Shown here in pieces: positions 8,324 through 18,623 of a DNA stretch of 64,000 nucleotides; the first letter of the stretch is position 1; every line of letters starts with the position of its first letter. A program made the position numbers and the translations under genes. This stretch comes from Rhodoglobus vestalii. Its GTDB lineage: Bacteria > Actinomycetota > Actinomycetes > Actinomycetales > Microbacteriaceae. Below the pieces are notes generated by a model that did not search any database, was not told where the DNA came from, and worked only from the letters and a program-made list of their open reading frames with translations. The stretch is taken from contig NZ_VFRA01000001.1 in assembly GCF_006788895.1 (NCBI RefSeq), forward strand, positions 434,001-498,000, read 5' to 3'.

Positions 8324-9408
8324 GACTCAACTCTACCGAGCGCTTGGAGGTCGGCCATCGCATCCAAGAATGCGGTCGTTTCTGCTTCCGTACCAGCGGT
8401 GACCCGAAGGTGATGGGGTATTCCCACATCGCGAATCAGGATGTCCTGGATCAGGAGCTTGTGAAACAGCGCTTGCGGGTCAGCGACTCCACCAAAGAGA
8501 ACAAAGTTGGCCTCGCTGGGAACGGGAACGAAACCCAGAGCAGCTAAACCAGCGCTCATGCGATCCCTTTGTGTTTTGATCTCATCGACCATGGCAAGCA
8601 TTTCGGTCGCGTGGGCCAATGCAGCAACAGCGGCCGCCTGCGTTAGCACAGAGAGATGGTACGGGAGGCGCACAAGGCGGAGGGCGTCAGCGATGGCGGG
8701 ATCGGCAGCGAGATAACCGACTCGCGCGCCAGCAAATGCGAAGGCCTTGCTCATCGTGCGGGAAACAATCAAACGGGGCCGCCGGTGGAGCAGAGTGAGT
8801 GCGGACTCGAGGTCGGAGAACTCTGCGTAGGCTTCGTCGACCAGCACAATCCCCTCGGTGGCGTCATAGGCAGCCACAATTGTCTCAATGCTCACCGATG
8901 TACCGGTGGGGTTATTGGGAGAACACAGGAAGATGACGTCGGGAGCGTGCTCGACAATCGCTGCAACAACAGTTGCTGGCGTGAGATCGTACTCAGGGTC
9001 ACGTGTTGCGGTGACCCATTCGGTTCCCGTGCCCGAAGCAATGATGGAGTGCATCGAGTAGGTGGGAGGAAATCCGAGTACGCGACGCCCGGGGCCGCCA
9101 AAAGCTTGCAGCGTCTGCTGCAGCACTTCATTGGATCCGTTAGCCGCCCAGATGTTGTCTGCGGTGAGCCCGTGGCCGAGATAAGCGGCGAGGGATTCCC
9201 GCAGTTCGGTGAACTCTCGATCGGGGTAGCGGTTCGCCGACATAACCGCTTGAGCAAGTGCCGTGACAATGTCAGTCGCAACAGCTTCCGGAATGGGATG
9301 CGTATTTTCATTGACGTTGAGCTGGATGCTCACAGGATCGGTCGGCGCACCGTAGGGCTTGAGCCCCCGAAGGTCGTCACGAATGGGGAGATCTGAAAGC
9401 GAAGTCAC
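8320..9408 (-). CDS. hisC: Histidinol-phosphate aminotransferase
   Basis: A 362-residue PLP-dependent class II aminotransferase. The PLP lysine lies in [17 protein letters not shown]; other cofactor-binding segments are [20 protein letters not shown] and VDEAYAEF. The GTG at 9408 abuts a GTGGA instead of having a spaced SD, so initiation may be weak or coupled to the gene before it. It starts only 25 bases after the LysM gene with no terminator between. First histidine gene of the unit; hisD is not seen nearby. Confidence 0.93.
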   Translation of the reverse strand: MTSLSDLPIRDDLRGLKPYGAPTDPVSIQLNVNENTHPIPEAVATDIVTALAQAVMSANRYPDREFTELRESLAAYLGHGLTADNIWAANGSNEVLQQTLQAFGGPGRRVLGFPPTYSMHSIIASGTGTEWVTATRDPEYDLTPATVVAAIVEHAPDVIFLCSPNNPTGTSVSIETIVAAYDATEGIVLVDEAYAEFSDLESALTLLHRRPRLIVSRTMSKAFAFAGARVGYLAADPAIADALRLVRLPYHLSVLTQAAAVAALAHATEMLAMVDEIKTQRDRMSAGLAALGFVPVPSEANFVLFGGVADPQALFHKLLIQDILIRDVGIPHHLRVTAGTEAETTAFLDAMADLQALGRVES

Positions 9409-9433
9409 TCCACAATGTTACGGGCAGCAGCGG

Positions 9434-9796
9434 CTAGTCGGAGAAGCTGCTGGGGATCGCGAGCTCTTGGCCAGCGAAGACGTCAGCGGAAGGCAACTGA
9501 TTGACCTCGATCAGCTGCGCTACGACATCGCGAGGATCGTGACCCGGCGCGTGCTGCTCGGCAATGTTCCAAAGAGACTGACCCGCAGTTACGTCGACAT
9601 ACACAAACGCATTCTCGCGGGACTCACTAGTTGCGGCCGCGCCGCCACCGTTCACCGAGAACAGCAGAGCGGCAACTACCAACGGCGTCGCCGCGAGCAA
9701 CAGAAGTACGATGCGGCCGCGCGTGGTGAGGCGAAGTCGTGGTGCAGCCTGCCGAGCATCGGCTGCCGCGTTAGGTGCAGTGACTGCAGTTGCCAT
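9434..9796 (-). CDS. LysM membrane protein, probable SOS cell-division suppressor
   Basis: A 120-residue protein with a short cytoplasmic arm, one membrane segment at about residues 29-49 and an external LysM domain at about 68-115 (VDVTAGQSLWNIAEQHAPG, VVAQLIEVNQL, QELAIP). Position divergent from lexA with SOS boxes between, and this topology, match the division suppressors YneA (Bacillus), DivS (Corynebacterium) and ChiZ/Rv2719c (Mycobacterium). These block septation during DNA damage. I chose the second of two adjacent ATGs (9796), six bases from GGAG. Function is inferred from synteny and architecture. Confidence 0.82.
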   Translation of the reverse strand: MATAVTAPNAAADARQAAPRLRLTTRGRIVLLLLAATPLVVAALLFSVNGGGAAATSESRENAFVYVDVTAGQSLWNIAEQHAPGHDPRDVVAQLIEVNQLPSADVFAGQELAIPSSFSD

Positions 9797-9817
9797 CATT
9801 TTCTCCTCTGAGGGTTC

Positions 9818-9853
9818 TCGTACCCGGCCCTCGGCCGGGAGGGCCGGGTACGA
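9818..9853 (-). promoter_or_regulatory. GC-rich hairpin in the LysM gene leader
   Basis: A 14-bp perfect inverted repeat (9818-9831 with 9840-9853) with an eight-base loop lies between the LexA box and the SD (9808-9801) of the LysM gene. It ends about ten bases before the SD. No T-run follows, so it is not a terminator. It could limit translation or stabilise the short SOS transcript; either role is inferred. Confidence 0.6.
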
Positions 9854-9863
9854 AGCTGTGTTC

Positions 9864-9877
9864 CGAACATACATTCG
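9864..9877. promoter_or_regulatory. LexA box 1 in the lexA/LysM intergenic region
   Basis: CGAAC-ATAC-ATTCG differs from the Gram-positive SOS consensus CGAAC-N4-GTTCG by one base. It is nearer the LysM gene and probably controls it. Confidence 0.7.
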
Positions 9878-9935
9878 AATTGTTCTAATTTCAAGTACAT
9901 ATTCGAACAGACCACTGACATTGCTGCGCGACACT

Positions 9936-9949
9936 CGAACAAATGTTTG
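9936..9949. promoter_or_regulatory. LexA box 2 in the lexA/LysM intergenic region
   Basis: CGAAC-AAAT-GTTTG differs from the SOS consensus by one base. It lies 78 bases before the lexA GTG and probably mediates lexA autoregulation. Partial matches nearby (around 9892-9908 and 9976) are too weak to call. Confidence 0.75.
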
Positions 9950-10026
9950 TTTTTGGCGTGCGGTACGGATACAGTTTCGAATAAGCCACTGACATTGGAA
10001 TCGTTCGTGGCAGAAATCGAGGAACC

Positions 10027-10716
10027 GTGACCGAGTCAATTGGCCCCACTGGAGATGGCGTGGAGCGGGGAACCCGACGGCGCACCAGCCTGAGTGCAAA
10101 ACAGCTCGCGATTCTCGAGATGATCCAGCGTGCAGTCGCAACCCAGGGGTACCCACCGAGTATGCGAGAGATCGGAGACGCGGTAGGTCTATCCTCGCTG
10201 TCCAGCGTGACCCACCAACTGAACCAGCTTGAACTCAGTGGCTACGTGCGCCGTGACCCCAATCGTCCACGTGCGATCGAAGTACTCATCGATGTGCCGA
10301 GCGCCGTCGACGAATCCAGCATCGTTGGTCCCTCGATGGGTGACGCAGCCATGGTGCCACTCGTGGGACGCATCGCCGCAGGTATTCCGATCACCGCCGA
10401 ACAGCACGTTGAAGAAGTTTTCCCCCTCCCGCGACAACTTGTTGGCAAGGGTGATCTCTTCATGCTGAAGGTCGTGGGTGATTCGATGATCGATGCAGCA
10501 ATCTGCGACGGCGACTGGGTCGTCGTGCGCCAGCAGCAAACCGCAGAAAACGGCGACATTGTTGCCGCAATGCTCGATGACGAGGCCACCGTTAAAGTTT
10601 TCCGTCAACGAGATGGTCACACCTGGTTATTGCCCCGCAACTCCAACTTCGAACCGATCCTCGGTGACTACGCCCAGGTTCTTGGCAAAGTTGTCACCGT
10701 GCTGCGCGCGCTGTAG
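10027..10716 (+). CDS. lexA: SOS repressor LexA
   Basis: A 229-residue LexA. Winged-helix DNA-binding domain at about residues 22-85 ([33 protein letters not shown]). The self-cleavage site is Ala118-Gly119 in GRIAAGIP; the catalytic pair is Ser153 (GDSMIDAAI) and Lys190 (EATVKVF). RecA filaments stimulate this cleavage upon DNA damage. GTG start follows GAGGAACC. The two SOS boxes upstream indicate autorepression. The first 20 residues are a family-typical variable arm. Confidence 0.97.
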   Translation: MTESIGPTGDGVERGTRRRTSLSAKQLAILEMIQRAVATQGYPPSMREIGDAVGLSSLSSVTHQLNQLELSGYVRRDPNRPRAIEVLIDVPSAVDESSIVGPSMGDAAMVPLVGRIAAGIPITAEQHVEEVFPLPRQLVGKGDLFMLKVVGDSMIDAAICDGDWVVVRQQQTAENGDIVAAMLDDEATVKVFRQRDGHTWLLPRNSNFEPILGDYAQVLGKVVTVLRAL

Positions 10717-10734
10717 AACGCAGCACAACTCCAG

Positions 10735-12342
10735 CTAAGGGTTAGTAACAAACTCACTAAGTTCGGCAAGACGTGCGTGATGCACGAGCGCGCTAACCAG
10801 GGTGCCCTCTTCGCGATAGTCGGTCGAGAGCACTCTTCCCTGAACGTGCAGTCGAGAAATGACTTCACCACGGTCGTACGGCACGAGGAGAGTCACCTCG
10901 ACCTCCGGCGCGGGCAACAGTTCGGCAATACGAGCGTTGAGCTCCTCGATGCCCTCACCGGAGCGCGCCGACACAAAAATTCCCGTCGGTTCAAGCCCTC
11001 GAATCACGAGACGCTGGTCGTCATCCGCAAGATCGCTCTTATTGAACACCACAATCTCGGGGATATCACGTGCACCGAGCTCGCCAATAACGTCGCGCAC
11101 CGTACTGAGTTGAGCGCCGGGATCCGGGTGCGACGCATCGACGACGTGCACGATGACGTTGGACTGACCGATCTCTTCCAGCGTTGAGCGAAACGCCTCA
11201 ACTAGTTGGTGCGGCAGATTGCGTACAAACCCGACAGTGTCGCTGAGAGTGAATAGTCGACCATCGGCTGTCGCCGACTTACGCACAGTGGCGTCTAGGG
11301 TCGCAAACAGCGAATTCTCGACAAGTACTCCAGCGCGAGTCAAGCGGTTCAGCAGACTCGACTTGCCAGCGTTCGTGTACCCAGCAATAGCCACGCTCGG
11401 AACATCGAACCGGTCACGATTCGCACGCTTCGCTTCGCGAGCGGGCGCGAAACCTTTGATCTGTTTACGCAAGCGCGCCATGCGGGTGTGGATGCGGCGA
11501 CGATCGAGTTCAATTTTAGTTTCGCCGGGCCCACGGCTACCCATTCCGGCACCAGCGCCACCCACCTGACCACCGGCCTGACGGGACATCGACTCACCCC
11601 AACCGCGGAGGCGAGGAAGGAGGTACTCAAGCTGGGCGAGCTCGACCTGGGCCTTGCCCTCTCGGCTAGTGGCGTGCTGGCTAAAAATGTCGAGGATTAC
11701 CGCCGTGCGGTCGATTACCTTCACCCCCACAACGTCTTCAAGTGCGCGACGCTGGCTCGGAGCGAGCTCGGTGTCAGCAATAACGGTGTCAGCGCCAGTA
11801 GCGGCAACAACGTCCTTCAGCTCTCGCGCTTTGCCCTTGCCGAAGTATGTACTTGGATCAGGGTGGGAACGGGACTGCAGGAGGCCGTCGAGCACGACTG
11901 CCCCCGCGGTCTCTGCAAGCGCCGAGAGCTCTCGAAGCGAATTTTCAGCATCGCGCAGCATACCTTGGCTATAAATCCCGATGAGAACAACGTTCTCGAT
12001 TCTCAACTGGCGGTATTCGACCTCGGTGACATCGTCGAGCTCGGTTGAGAGACCACCAACGCGCTTGAGGGCGTTGCGATCGTCTCGATCAAATTGGTCG
12101 CCGTCGCGATCTGATTCGTAGTGGGCATCCGTCTGAAGGGCTTGCGCGCTAGGTGAGCCCGAGCCAAAGCGGGTGACCGCTGCGTGGATAGATTCTTCGC
12201 CGGCCAGCACACGGTCAACGGAACGATCGGCGTCGTTGCTGCCGTTGCCGTCGTTGCCGTTGCCGTCGTTGCCGTCGTTGCCGTCGTTGCTGCCGTTGCC
12301 GTCGGCGGCTTCGATACTGGGATCTCTCGTGAATTTGGTCAT
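10735..12342 (-). CDS. hflX: Ribosome-associated GTPase HflX
   Basis: A 535-residue HflX, which binds the 50S subunit and helps split stalled ribosomes. N-terminal HflX domain around residues 110-240 (TYFGKGKARELKD, DTVIADTELAPSQRRALE), a linker with the diagnostic GSRGPGETKIELDRRRI, then the G domain: G1 GYTNAGKSSLLNRL, G3 DTVGFVRNLP, G4 NKSD. The first 45 residues are a low-complexity tract of Gly, Asn and Asp encoded by short tandem repeats. Convergent with lexA, divergent from the methyltransferase gene. The ATG at 12342 is assumed; a start after the repeat tract is possible. Confidence 0.93.
   Translation of the reverse strand: MTKFTRDPSIEAADGNGSNDGNDGNDGNGNDGNGSNDADRSVDRVLAGEESIHAAVTRFGSGSPSAQALQTDAHYESDRDGDQFDRDDRNALKRVGGLSTELDDVTEVEYRQLRIENVVLIGIYSQGMLRDAENSLRELSALAETAGAVVLDGLLQSRSHPDPSTYFGKGKARELKDVVAATGADTVIADTELAPSQRRALEDVVGVKVIDRTAVILDIFSQHATSREGKAQVELAQLEYLLPRLRGWGESMSRQAGGQVGGAGAGMGSRGPGETKIELDRRRIHTRMARLRKQIKGFAPAREAKRANRDRFDVPSVAIAGYTNAGKSSLLNRLTRAGVLVENSLFATLDATVRKSATADGRLFTLSDTVGFVRNLPHQLVEAFRSTLEEIGQSNVIVHVVDASHPDPGAQLSTVRDVIGELGARDIPEIVVFNKSDLADDDQRLVIRGLEPTGIFVSARSGEGIEELNARIAELLPAPEVEVTLLVPYDRGEVISRLHVQGRVLSTDYREEGTLVSALVHHARLAELSEFVTNP
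12232..12304. repeat. Short tandem repeats inside the 5' end of hflX
   Basis: On the plus strand the units GTCGTTGCC (9 bases) and GTTGCC or GCCGTTGCC (6-9 bases) alternate over about 70 bases. All units are multiples of three, so the reading frame is kept and the protein shows a Gly-Asn-Asp tract. Unit number is expected to vary between strains, changing tail length but not the frame. Confidence 0.8.
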
Positions 12343-12383
12343 TGGGTTAACCCTACTTCTCTAGTATTCGGTAAGTTCTGTGC

Positions 12384-13007
12384 ATGGCTAACGAGCATTA
12401 CTTCTCGTCAACACCCGAGAGTGATCTCAAGCTGCGGACGATTCACGCGACCATTGCTGGTACCGAGCGCGAACTTGTCACGGCAAATGGGATCTTCAGC
12501 CCCGCACACATCGATGCGGGAACCCAAGTTCTCTTATCGAACGTGCCCAAGCCTCCTCCGGGAGGAAACCTGCTTGATCTCGGGTGCGGTTGGGGGCCGA
12601 TGGCGCTCACCCTTGCCCTCGAATCACCTCATGCAACGGTGTGGGCGGTGGACGTCAACGAGCGCGCACTGGATCTGGTGCGGGCTAACGCCAAGAAATT
12701 GTCCATACCCAACATCAACGCGGTTCTGCCTCAGGATGTTCCCGAAGACATCACGTTTATGGCTATTTGGTCGAACCCACCCATTCGAGTCGGCAAAAAC
12801 GAACTTCACAACATTCTCGAAACGTGGCTGCCGAAACTGGAATTGGATGCGGATGCCTGGCTCGTCGTTCAACGCAACCTGGGCTCAGATTCGCTGCAGC
12901 GCTGGATGGAATCGGCGTTCCCTCCAGATTTCTCTTTCACGCGCGCCGCAACACACAAGGGCTACCGTCTGCTGCGAGCACGGCGGCGCGCCGTCAACGT
13001 CGGGTAG
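12384..13007 (+). CDS. RsmC-like class I SAM methyltransferase
   Basis: A 207-residue methyltransferase resembling the catalytic half of RsmC/RlmG, which methylate guanines in rRNA. The SAM-binding motif I is LLDLGCGWGPMAL, motif II AVDVNERAL, and the catalytic NPP motif is IWSNPPIRVGK. The N-terminal YFSSTPES matches this family (often YFxxxP). It lacks the extra N-terminal domain of E. coli RsmC. Divergent from hflX and convergent with dapF. Probably an rRNA guanine-N2 methyltransferase; the exact base is unknown. Confidence 0.85.
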   Translation: MANEHYFSSTPESDLKLRTIHATIAGTERELVTANGIFSPAHIDAGTQVLLSNVPKPPPGGNLLDLGCGWGPMALTLALESPHATVWAVDVNERALDLVRANAKKLSIPNINAVLPQDVPEDITFMAIWSNPPIRVGKNELHNILETWLPKLELDADAWLVVQRNLGSDSLQRWMESAFPPDFSFTRAATHKGYRLLRARRRAVNVG

Positions 13008-13062
13008 CCGGTACGAGCAGTAAGTGCATGCATCCGGGGCGTCGACTGACCGCGGCGCAGCG

Positions 13063-13941
13063 CTAAGCGAGTTCGAGGCTGCCGGTGTAGACAAGTTCTG
13101 CGGGCCCGCTCAGCGAGACATGCTCGCCGTCTTCGGTCGGGAACATGCGCACGACAACTGTTCCCCCCGGCACGGTCACACGCCACTGGTGGGGCGCGCC
13201 CGAGCCTGCATAGTGCCTGATGGCCAACGCTGCCGCGACCGCACCGGTGCCGCACGAAAGCGTCTCGCCACTGCCACGCTCGTGCACCCGCATCCGGATC
13301 GACCCGACACCGTCTTTGACTAGCGGCTCAGCGGCAACGACAAACTCGACATTTGCGCCCTTTTCTGGCTCGGGATCAATTATGGGGATGTAGTTGAGGT
13401 CGACCTGGTCGAGTTCAGCTTCTTCAGCGAGTGCAACAACCACGTGCGGGTTGCCTACATTGATCCCGAGACCGGGGCGAGCGACGACGAGCTCTTTAGC
13501 GCGCACGAGGGGTTCGCCGCCGTCGAGCGACCAGCGGCCCATGTCGGCTTGGTAGCCAGCCAAATTGCGCTGCACGTCACGCACACCGCTTCGCGTACCA
13601 ATGGGCAACGTATCGCCGGGCTCGAAATCAACGAAACCGTTTTCTGCAAGATAGTGTGCGAATACCCGGATACCGTTGCCGCACATCTCTGCGATACTTC
13701 CGTCGGCATTGCGATAATCCATGAACCACTCGGCGTCAGCATCTTCGGCCAATGCCGCAGCCCCGGCATCAATGTTGCGCGAGTGCACGGCACGCAGGAT
13801 GCCGTCAGCACCCACACCAAAATGGCGATCACAGATGGCGGCAATTTGCTGGGGTGTGAGGTCGATTTGACCGTCTGGGTCGGAGAACAGCACGAAATCG
13901 TTGCCGGTTCCCTGACCTTTGGTGAAGTTAAGCGTTGCCAT
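13063..13941 (-). CDS. dapF: Diaminopimelate epimerase
   Basis: A 292-residue DapF, which converts LL- to meso-diaminopimelate for lysine and peptidoglycan. The two catalytic cysteines are in [12 protein letters not shown] and [15 protein letters not shown]. Substrate-binding segments are GTGNDFVLF and GNPHVVV. I chose ATG 13941 ([11 protein letters not shown]); ATG 13950 adds three residues and has an equally good SD. It overlaps the end of miaA, implying coupling. dapA and dapB are also in this window. Confidence 0.95.
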   Translation of the reverse strand: MATLNFTKGQGTGNDFVLFSDPDGQIDLTPQQIAAICDRHFGVGADGILRAVHSRNIDAGAAALAEDADAEWFMDYRNADGSIAEMCGNGIRVFAHYLAENGFVDFEPGDTLPIGTRSGVRDVQRNLAGYQADMGRWSLDGGEPLVRAKELVVARPGLGINVGNPHVVVALAEEAELDQVDLNYIPIIDPEPEKGANVEFVVAAEPLVKDGVGSIRMRVHERGSGETLSCGTGAVAAALAIRHYAGSGAPHQWRVTVPGGTVVVRMFPTEDGEHVSLSGPAELVYTGSLELA

Positions 13942-14938
13942 AAGCTCCATTCTCTCCCATCACCATCGCCAGAGTGTTCCTCACACGATCGGGATCGTCA
14001 TAGCTCAACCACTGGCACTGGCGGTAGCGCTTGAACCAGCCGACCTGGCGTCGGGCATAGCGGCGTGTGAGGGCCGCGGTCCCGTCGACGGCATCTGCCT
14101 CAGATAGTTCACCGTTGAGTTGTTTTATTGCTTGGGCGTACCCGATTGCGCGCGTGGCAGTAGCCCCAAAACCCCGTGGACGAAGACTGCGCACCTCATC
14201 GAGGAGGCCGGAACGCCACATGCCACGCACACGGTCATTGAGCCGAGCCACAAGTTGCTCGCGCGGAGCCGCGATGCCAACGATGTGAGACGGAATCCAT
14301 AAGGTCTGTTCTTCTGGGAGCCCTGCCCCGAAAGGTTTGCCGGTAATTTCCATCACCTCGAGCGCGCGCACAATTCGGCGCCCGTTGCTGTGGCCGATGG
14401 ACTGCGCGGCTTCGGGGTCGAGTTCACGCAGACGATGAAAGAGCGCACCGACGCCGAGCGTCCCGAGTTCCGTTTCAAGGCGTGCCCGAACCTGTGAGTC
14501 ACGGGGAGGGAACTGAAAGTCGTGAATGACGCTGGAGATGTACAACCCTGAACCGCCGACCAGAATGGGCACGTGCCCCTCGCGGCGAATTCGGAGGATT
14601 ATCTGGCGAGCATCGGCCTGATAGCGGGCAACGCTGGCGTCGTCGGTGGGGTCGAGGACATCGAGCAGGTGGTGCCGGATTCCCCGACGTTCTGAGGCGG
14701 GGAGCTTGGCCGTGCCGATGTCCATGCCCCGGTACAACTGCATCGCATCAGCGTTAATGATCTCTGCGTGCAGTCCGCGACGGTTGAGAGATTGGGCGAG
14801 GTCGAGCGAGAGTTCGGATTTTCCTGTGCCGGTGGCTCCGACAATAACGACAAGGTTCTGCGCGATCCCGTGGGTGCCATTCGCGACCGAGTCGCCAGTC
14901 TCGGCCTGTAGCTCAGCGCTCGGAGTCAGAGGGGTCAT
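13928..14938 (-). CDS. miaA: tRNA dimethylallyltransferase
   Basis: A 336-residue MiaA that adds a dimethylallyl group to A37 of tRNAs reading UNN codons. P-loop [15 protein letters not shown], substrate site [19 protein letters not shown], the family motif VGGSGLYI and the C-terminal [12 protein letters not shown] are present. I chose ATG 14938, which lies 26 bases inside the end of miaB; an earlier GTG at 15061 would put 41 foreign residues in front. miaB encodes the next enzyme on the same base. Confidence 0.94.
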   Translation of the reverse strand: MTPLTPSAELQAETGDSVANGTHGIAQNLVVIVGATGTGKSELSLDLAQSLNRRGLHAEIINADAMQLYRGMDIGTAKLPASERRGIRHHLLDVLDPTDDASVARYQADARQIILRIRREGHVPILVGGSGLYISSVIHDFQFPPRDSQVRARLETELGTLGVGALFHRLRELDPEAAQSIGHSNGRRIVRALEVMEITGKPFGAGLPEEQTLWIPSHIVGIAAPREQLVARLNDRVRGMWRSGLLDEVRSLRPRGFGATATRAIGYAQAIKQLNGELSEADAVDGTAALTRRYARRQVGWFKRYRQCQWLSYDDPDRVRNTLAMVMGENGAYGNA

Positions 14939-16472
14939 AAATGGGTGTCGTGGAGACGCGAACGGTTGGAAGTCCGAGGGATACTCGTGGGCCCACAGTG
15001 CTTGAGGCAGAACTGTTTGGGCCAACGCTGCTCGGAACTCCGCATGATTCTGCTTGTGCACGGTCCCAGGCTTCGCCCGCCGTGGTGCGCCGAATATCGA
15101 GTGTTCCGCCGGCGTCCGTGTCGGCCACGAGATGGAAGGTGGATGCTTCGGTGATCGTCACCGTGACGACGTCGCCGGGGCGCGGCACAGCGCTGCCTTC
15201 GGGTACGTTGAAGTGTACGAGGCGCGAGTCTTCTGCCCGGCCCGAGAGTCGTGATGTCTCCGCCTGTTTGCGGCCTTCAGCGGCGCTAACCAGTACCTGA
15301 ACTGTGCGCCCTACCTGCTTCTCGTTCTCCTCGCGGGAGATGCGATCTTGGAGAGCAGCGAGTCGTTCGTAACGTTCCTGTACGATCGCTTTCGGTATCT
15401 GGTCTTCCATCGTTGCCGCGGGTGTTCCCTCACGGATGGAGTACTGGAATGTGTAGGCGGATGCGAAGCGTGCTTCTTCGACGACACGCATTGTTTCGGC
15501 AAAATCTTCTTCGGTCTCGCCGGGGAATCCGACAATGATGTCGGTGCTAATTGCTGCGTGCGGCATCTGCGCGCGAACCCGTTCGAGGATGCCAAGGAAC
15601 TTTGTTGAGCGGTAGCTGCGACGCATCGCCTTCAGGATGCGATCTGATCCGGACTGCAATGGCATGTGAAGCTGCGGCATGACGTTGGGGGTTTCTGCCA
15701 TCGCGTCGATCACGTCATCGGTGAACGCTGCCGGGTGAGGGCTGGTGAAGCGCACCCGTTCGAGACCTGTGATGTTTCCCGTCGCTCGGAGGAGCTTGCT
15801 AAATGCTTGGCGATCACCGAACTCAACACCGTAGGAGTTAACGTTTTGCCCGAGCAGGGTGACCTCGATGGCGCCGTCGTCAACAATTGCTTGCACCTCC
15901 GAGAGGATGTCTCCCGGGCGTCGATCCTTTTCCTTGCCTCTCAGCGCGGGCACAATGCAGAAAGTGCAGGTGTTATTGCACCCAACAGAGATCGATACCC
16001 ACGCACTATGGGTTGATTCTCGTCGAGTCGGCAGCGTCGACGGAAAGACGTCGAGGGATTCGAGAATCTCTAGTTGCGCTTCTTCGTTGTGGCGGGCGCG
16101 TTCAAGTAGAGTCGGCAGCGACCCCATGTTGTGCGTCCCGAACACGACATCGACCCATGGGGCTTTGTCGAGAATGACGTTCTTGTCTTTTTGTGCCAGG
16201 CAGCCTCCGACAGCGATCTGCATGCCTTGGTGCGCTTTTTTGACGCTGGCAAGCATGCCGAGGTTGCCGTAGAGCTTATTGTCGGCGTTTTCTCGAACCG
16301 CGCAGGTGTTGATTACGACTACGTCGGCTTGGCCTTCGGTTGCGCGAATGTAGCCTGCTGCTTCAAGGGAACCGCTGAGTCGTTCGGAGTCGTGCACATT
16401 CATCTGGCACCCGTAGGTGCGCACCTCATAGCTGCGCGGTGCGGCCAGTTTTTCGTCAATCATGTCTTCCAC
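14913..16472 (-). CDS. miaB: tRNA-2-methylthio-N6-dimethylallyladenosine synthase
   Basis: A 519-residue radical-SAM methylthiotransferase that adds a methylthio group to i6A37. The UPF0004 domain holds three cluster cysteines ([22 protein letters not shown]); the radical-SAM CxxxCxxC is in [18 protein letters not shown]; a TRAM domain ends near residue 450. A tail of roughly 50 residues (rich in Ser, Val, Pro) follows and is longer than in most homologues; its end overlaps the miaA start. Start GTG 16472 has GAGG six bases away; ATG 16463 is an alternative. Confidence 0.94.
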   Translation of the reverse strand: MEDMIDEKLAAPRSYEVRTYGCQMNVHDSERLSGSLEAAGYIRATEGQADVVVINTCAVRENADNKLYGNLGMLASVKKAHQGMQIAVGGCLAQKDKNVILDKAPWVDVVFGTHNMGSLPTLLERARHNEEAQLEILESLDVFPSTLPTRRESTHSAWVSISVGCNNTCTFCIVPALRGKEKDRRPGDILSEVQAIVDDGAIEVTLLGQNVNSYGVEFGDRQAFSKLLRATGNITGLERVRFTSPHPAAFTDDVIDAMAETPNVMPQLHMPLQSGSDRILKAMRRSYRSTKFLGILERVRAQMPHAAISTDIIVGFPGETEEDFAETMRVVEEARFASAYTFQYSIREGTPAATMEDQIPKAIVQERYERLAALQDRISREENEKQVGRTVQVLVSAAEGRKQAETSRLSGRAEDSRLVHFNVPEGSAVPRPGDVVTVTITEASTFHLVADTDAGGTLDIRRTTAGEAWDRAQAESCGVPSSVGPNSSASSTVGPRVSLGLPTVRVSTTPIYDPSDSER

Positions 16473-16507
16473 CTTAAGCCTCTGCGGAGACTCGGTTTGA
16501 CGATGTT

Positions 16508-17332
16508 CTAGCGAAAGGTGGGACCGCCGGATGATTCTCTTGAGTTGGGCGCCAGAGCTGCGGCTACTGCCGCTGACACGATGGAGCCAGAGTAACCCTT
16601 GCGCATGAGGAATCCTGTGAGTCGGCGCTTGGCCGTCACACTATCGAGTGAACGCAACTGAGGGGCACGTTTGAGCGCGATCTCAGTCGCACGCTCTTGC
16701 TCCTCGTCTTGTTCGACATCGAGCACTGCAGAGATGTGTTCTTGGTCAATTTTGCGGCGTCGCAACTCCGCCCTGATTGCTGACGCACCGAGCCCTTTTC
16801 GATCGCGCAGCGTTTTTGCGAGCGTTTCTGCAAGGGCTGCGTCATCAAGAAGACCGGAACCTTCCAGTCTCTCAATTTCATCGTCGATCTCAGTTGTTTC
16901 GAACTCTCGCGTGCCCAGAAACTGGGTCATTTCGTCAGAGGACATACCTCGACGGGCGAGTGCACGCATGCTGACCCGGCTGATCTCTGAAAACCCATCG
17001 CGCGCTTGCCGCCGTTCGGCCTTCGTCTGCGCGGGCGGGGAACCGAAGCTGGCCATGGTCGGCAGCGCTCGGAGGGGCGCCGGCGTCTCGACCTGCGATG
17101 GTGTGTCGACAGACTCTGGCGGGTCGACGCCTGCTGGGCTCTCGATGGCTCCGGGTGAGACTGCCGAAGCTGCAGTGAAGTCGGAGGTGTTGGGCTCAAC
17201 TGCTGCCGGATGAAGCAGTTCTGACTCCTCCGGCGACGGATCCGTCGTCGTCGTTTCGGTTTGTTTGGCACCGGATCGGTCGCCAAACAGGTTGATCACT
17301 GGTGCGAGATGTTCGTCGTCGGAGGTAGCCAT
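16508..17332 (-). CDS. recX: Regulatory protein RecX with long N-terminal extension
   Basis: A 274-residue protein. The RecX domain (three-helix repeats) covers about residues 110-260: [34 protein letters not shown] and [14 protein letters not shown]. RecX inhibits RecA filament growth. The first 100 residues are acidic and rich in Pro, Ser and Thr, about as long as half a typical RecX, and probably disordered. It follows recA by eight bases, so both are expected to be SOS-induced together. Confidence 0.92.
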   Translation of the reverse strand: MATSDDEHLAPVINLFGDRSGAKQTETTTTDPSPEESELLHPAAVEPNTSDFTAASAVSPGAIESPAGVDPPESVDTPSQVETPAPLRALPTMASFGSPPAQTKAERRQARDGFSEISRVSMRALARRGMSSDEMTQFLGTREFETTEIDDEIERLEGSGLLDDAALAETLAKTLRDRKGLGASAIRAELRRRKIDQEHISAVLDVEQDEEQERATEIALKRAPQLRSLDSVTAKRRLTGFLMRKGYSGSIVSAAVAAALAPNSRESSGGPTFR

Positions 17333-17340
17333 AGTGGGAG

Positions 17341-18501
17341 TTACTGGCCTACGGCAGTTTTGAGTGGCTCCGCTGCTGTGTCAGCCACGGGCAATACGGG
17401 CCCGTCAGCCTTAGCGCTGGCCTTGGCTGCTTTCTCCGCTTTTTCAGCTTTCACAGCGGCATCTGCCACAGCTTTTGCCTCACTAGCATTCGCGGCTTTT
17501 GCTTCGGCACCCACCCCAAGCTTGCGCATGATCTTCTGTTCGATCTCGAGTGCGATCGCCGGGTTCTGGATCAGGAAGGCGCGCGACTTCTCTTTACCCT
17601 GGCCGAGTTGATCGCCATCGTAGGTGTACCAGGCGCCCGACTTGCGGACGATTTCGTGATCCACACCGAAATCGATGAGGCTACCTTCGCGCGAGATGCC
17701 AATGCCGTAGAGGATGTCGAATTCAGCTTGTTTGAACGGCGGAGCCATCTTGTTTTTGACGACTTTGACCCGCGTGCGGTTACCCACCGCGTCCGTGCCA
17801 TCTTTCAGCGTTTCGATGCGGCGAATATCGAGTCGAACGGAGGCGTAGAACTTGAGCGCCTTACCGCCGGCGGTCGTCTCGGGGCTACCGAAGAAGACGC
17901 CGATCTTTTCACGCAACTGGTTGATGAAGATCATGGTTGTGTTGGTTTGACTGAGGCCACCGGTTAGCTTGCGCAGAGCCTGCGACATGAGCCGGGCCTG
18001 AAGACCAACGTGGGTGTCCCCCATCTCGCCTTCGATTTCTGCACGTGGAACGAGAGCCGCCACCGAGTCGATAACGATCAAGTCGATGGAACCGCTTCGC
18101 ACGAGCATGTCTGCGATTTCGAGAGCTTGCTCACCCGTGTCGGGCTGTGAAACCAAAAGTGCATCGATGTCGACCCCAAGCTTTGCCGCGTATTCGGGGT
18201 CGAGCGCGTGCTCGGCATCGATAAACGCCGCAATTCCACCGTTGCGCTGCGCGTTAGCGATCGCATGAAGGGTCAGAGTCGTCTTACCGGAGGACTCGGG
18301 ACCGTAGATTTCGACAATTCGTCCTCGGGGAAGCCCGCCTATGCCGAGCGCAACATCGAGAGCAATCGAGCCTGTGGGAATCACCTCGACCGGAGCACGC
18401 TCATCGCTGCCTAGGCGCATAACTGAGCCCTTGCCGAACTGACGGTCAATTTGAGCGAGAGCGGTCTCGAGGGATTTCTCGCGGTCTGCTGCTGATGGCA
18501 T
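17341..18501 (-). CDS. recA: Recombinase RecA
   Basis: A 386-residue RecA: strand exchange in recombination and co-protease for LexA. Walker [11 protein letters not shown], Walker [11 protein letters not shown], loop L2 region with [10 protein letters not shown]. The C-terminal tail from about residue 335 is rich in Ala and Lys ([11 protein letters not shown]). Start ATG 18501 gives the family N-terminus ([17 protein letters not shown]) and has GGAG eight bases away. A perfect SOS box lies about 205 bases upstream. recX follows directly. No intein is present. Confidence 0.98.
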   Translation of the reverse strand: MPSAADREKSLETALAQIDRQFGKGSVMRLGSDERAPVEVIPTGSIALDVALGIGGLPRGRIVEIYGPESSGKTTLTLHAIANAQRNGGIAAFIDAEHALDPEYAAKLGVDIDALLVSQPDTGEQALEIADMLVRSGSIDLIVIDSVAALVPRAEIEGEMGDTHVGLQARLMSQALRKLTGGLSQTNTTMIFINQLREKIGVFFGSPETTAGGKALKFYASVRLDIRRIETLKDGTDAVGNRTRVKVVKNKMAPPFKQAEFDILYGIGISREGSLIDFGVDHEIVRKSGAWYTYDGDQLGQGKEKSRAFLIQNPAIALEIEQKIMRKLGVGAEAKAANASEAKAVADAAVKAEKAEKAAKASAKADGPVLPVADTAAEPLKTAVGQ

Positions 18502-18623
18502 TATATTTTCTCCGTTGGTCGTAGGTTGCTGCCCATAGGCTGTCGCGATTCGTGCGGACCGGTGGTGCAAGGTCCGTAACCTCCCGACAAAGGCTGTATT
18601 GCTAAGTGCCACGCTACGCGTCT

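Noticed and set aside
12184..13023. A plus-strand frame of 279 codons
   Set aside because: It overlaps the hflX repeats and the methyltransferase gene in another frame and resembles no family.
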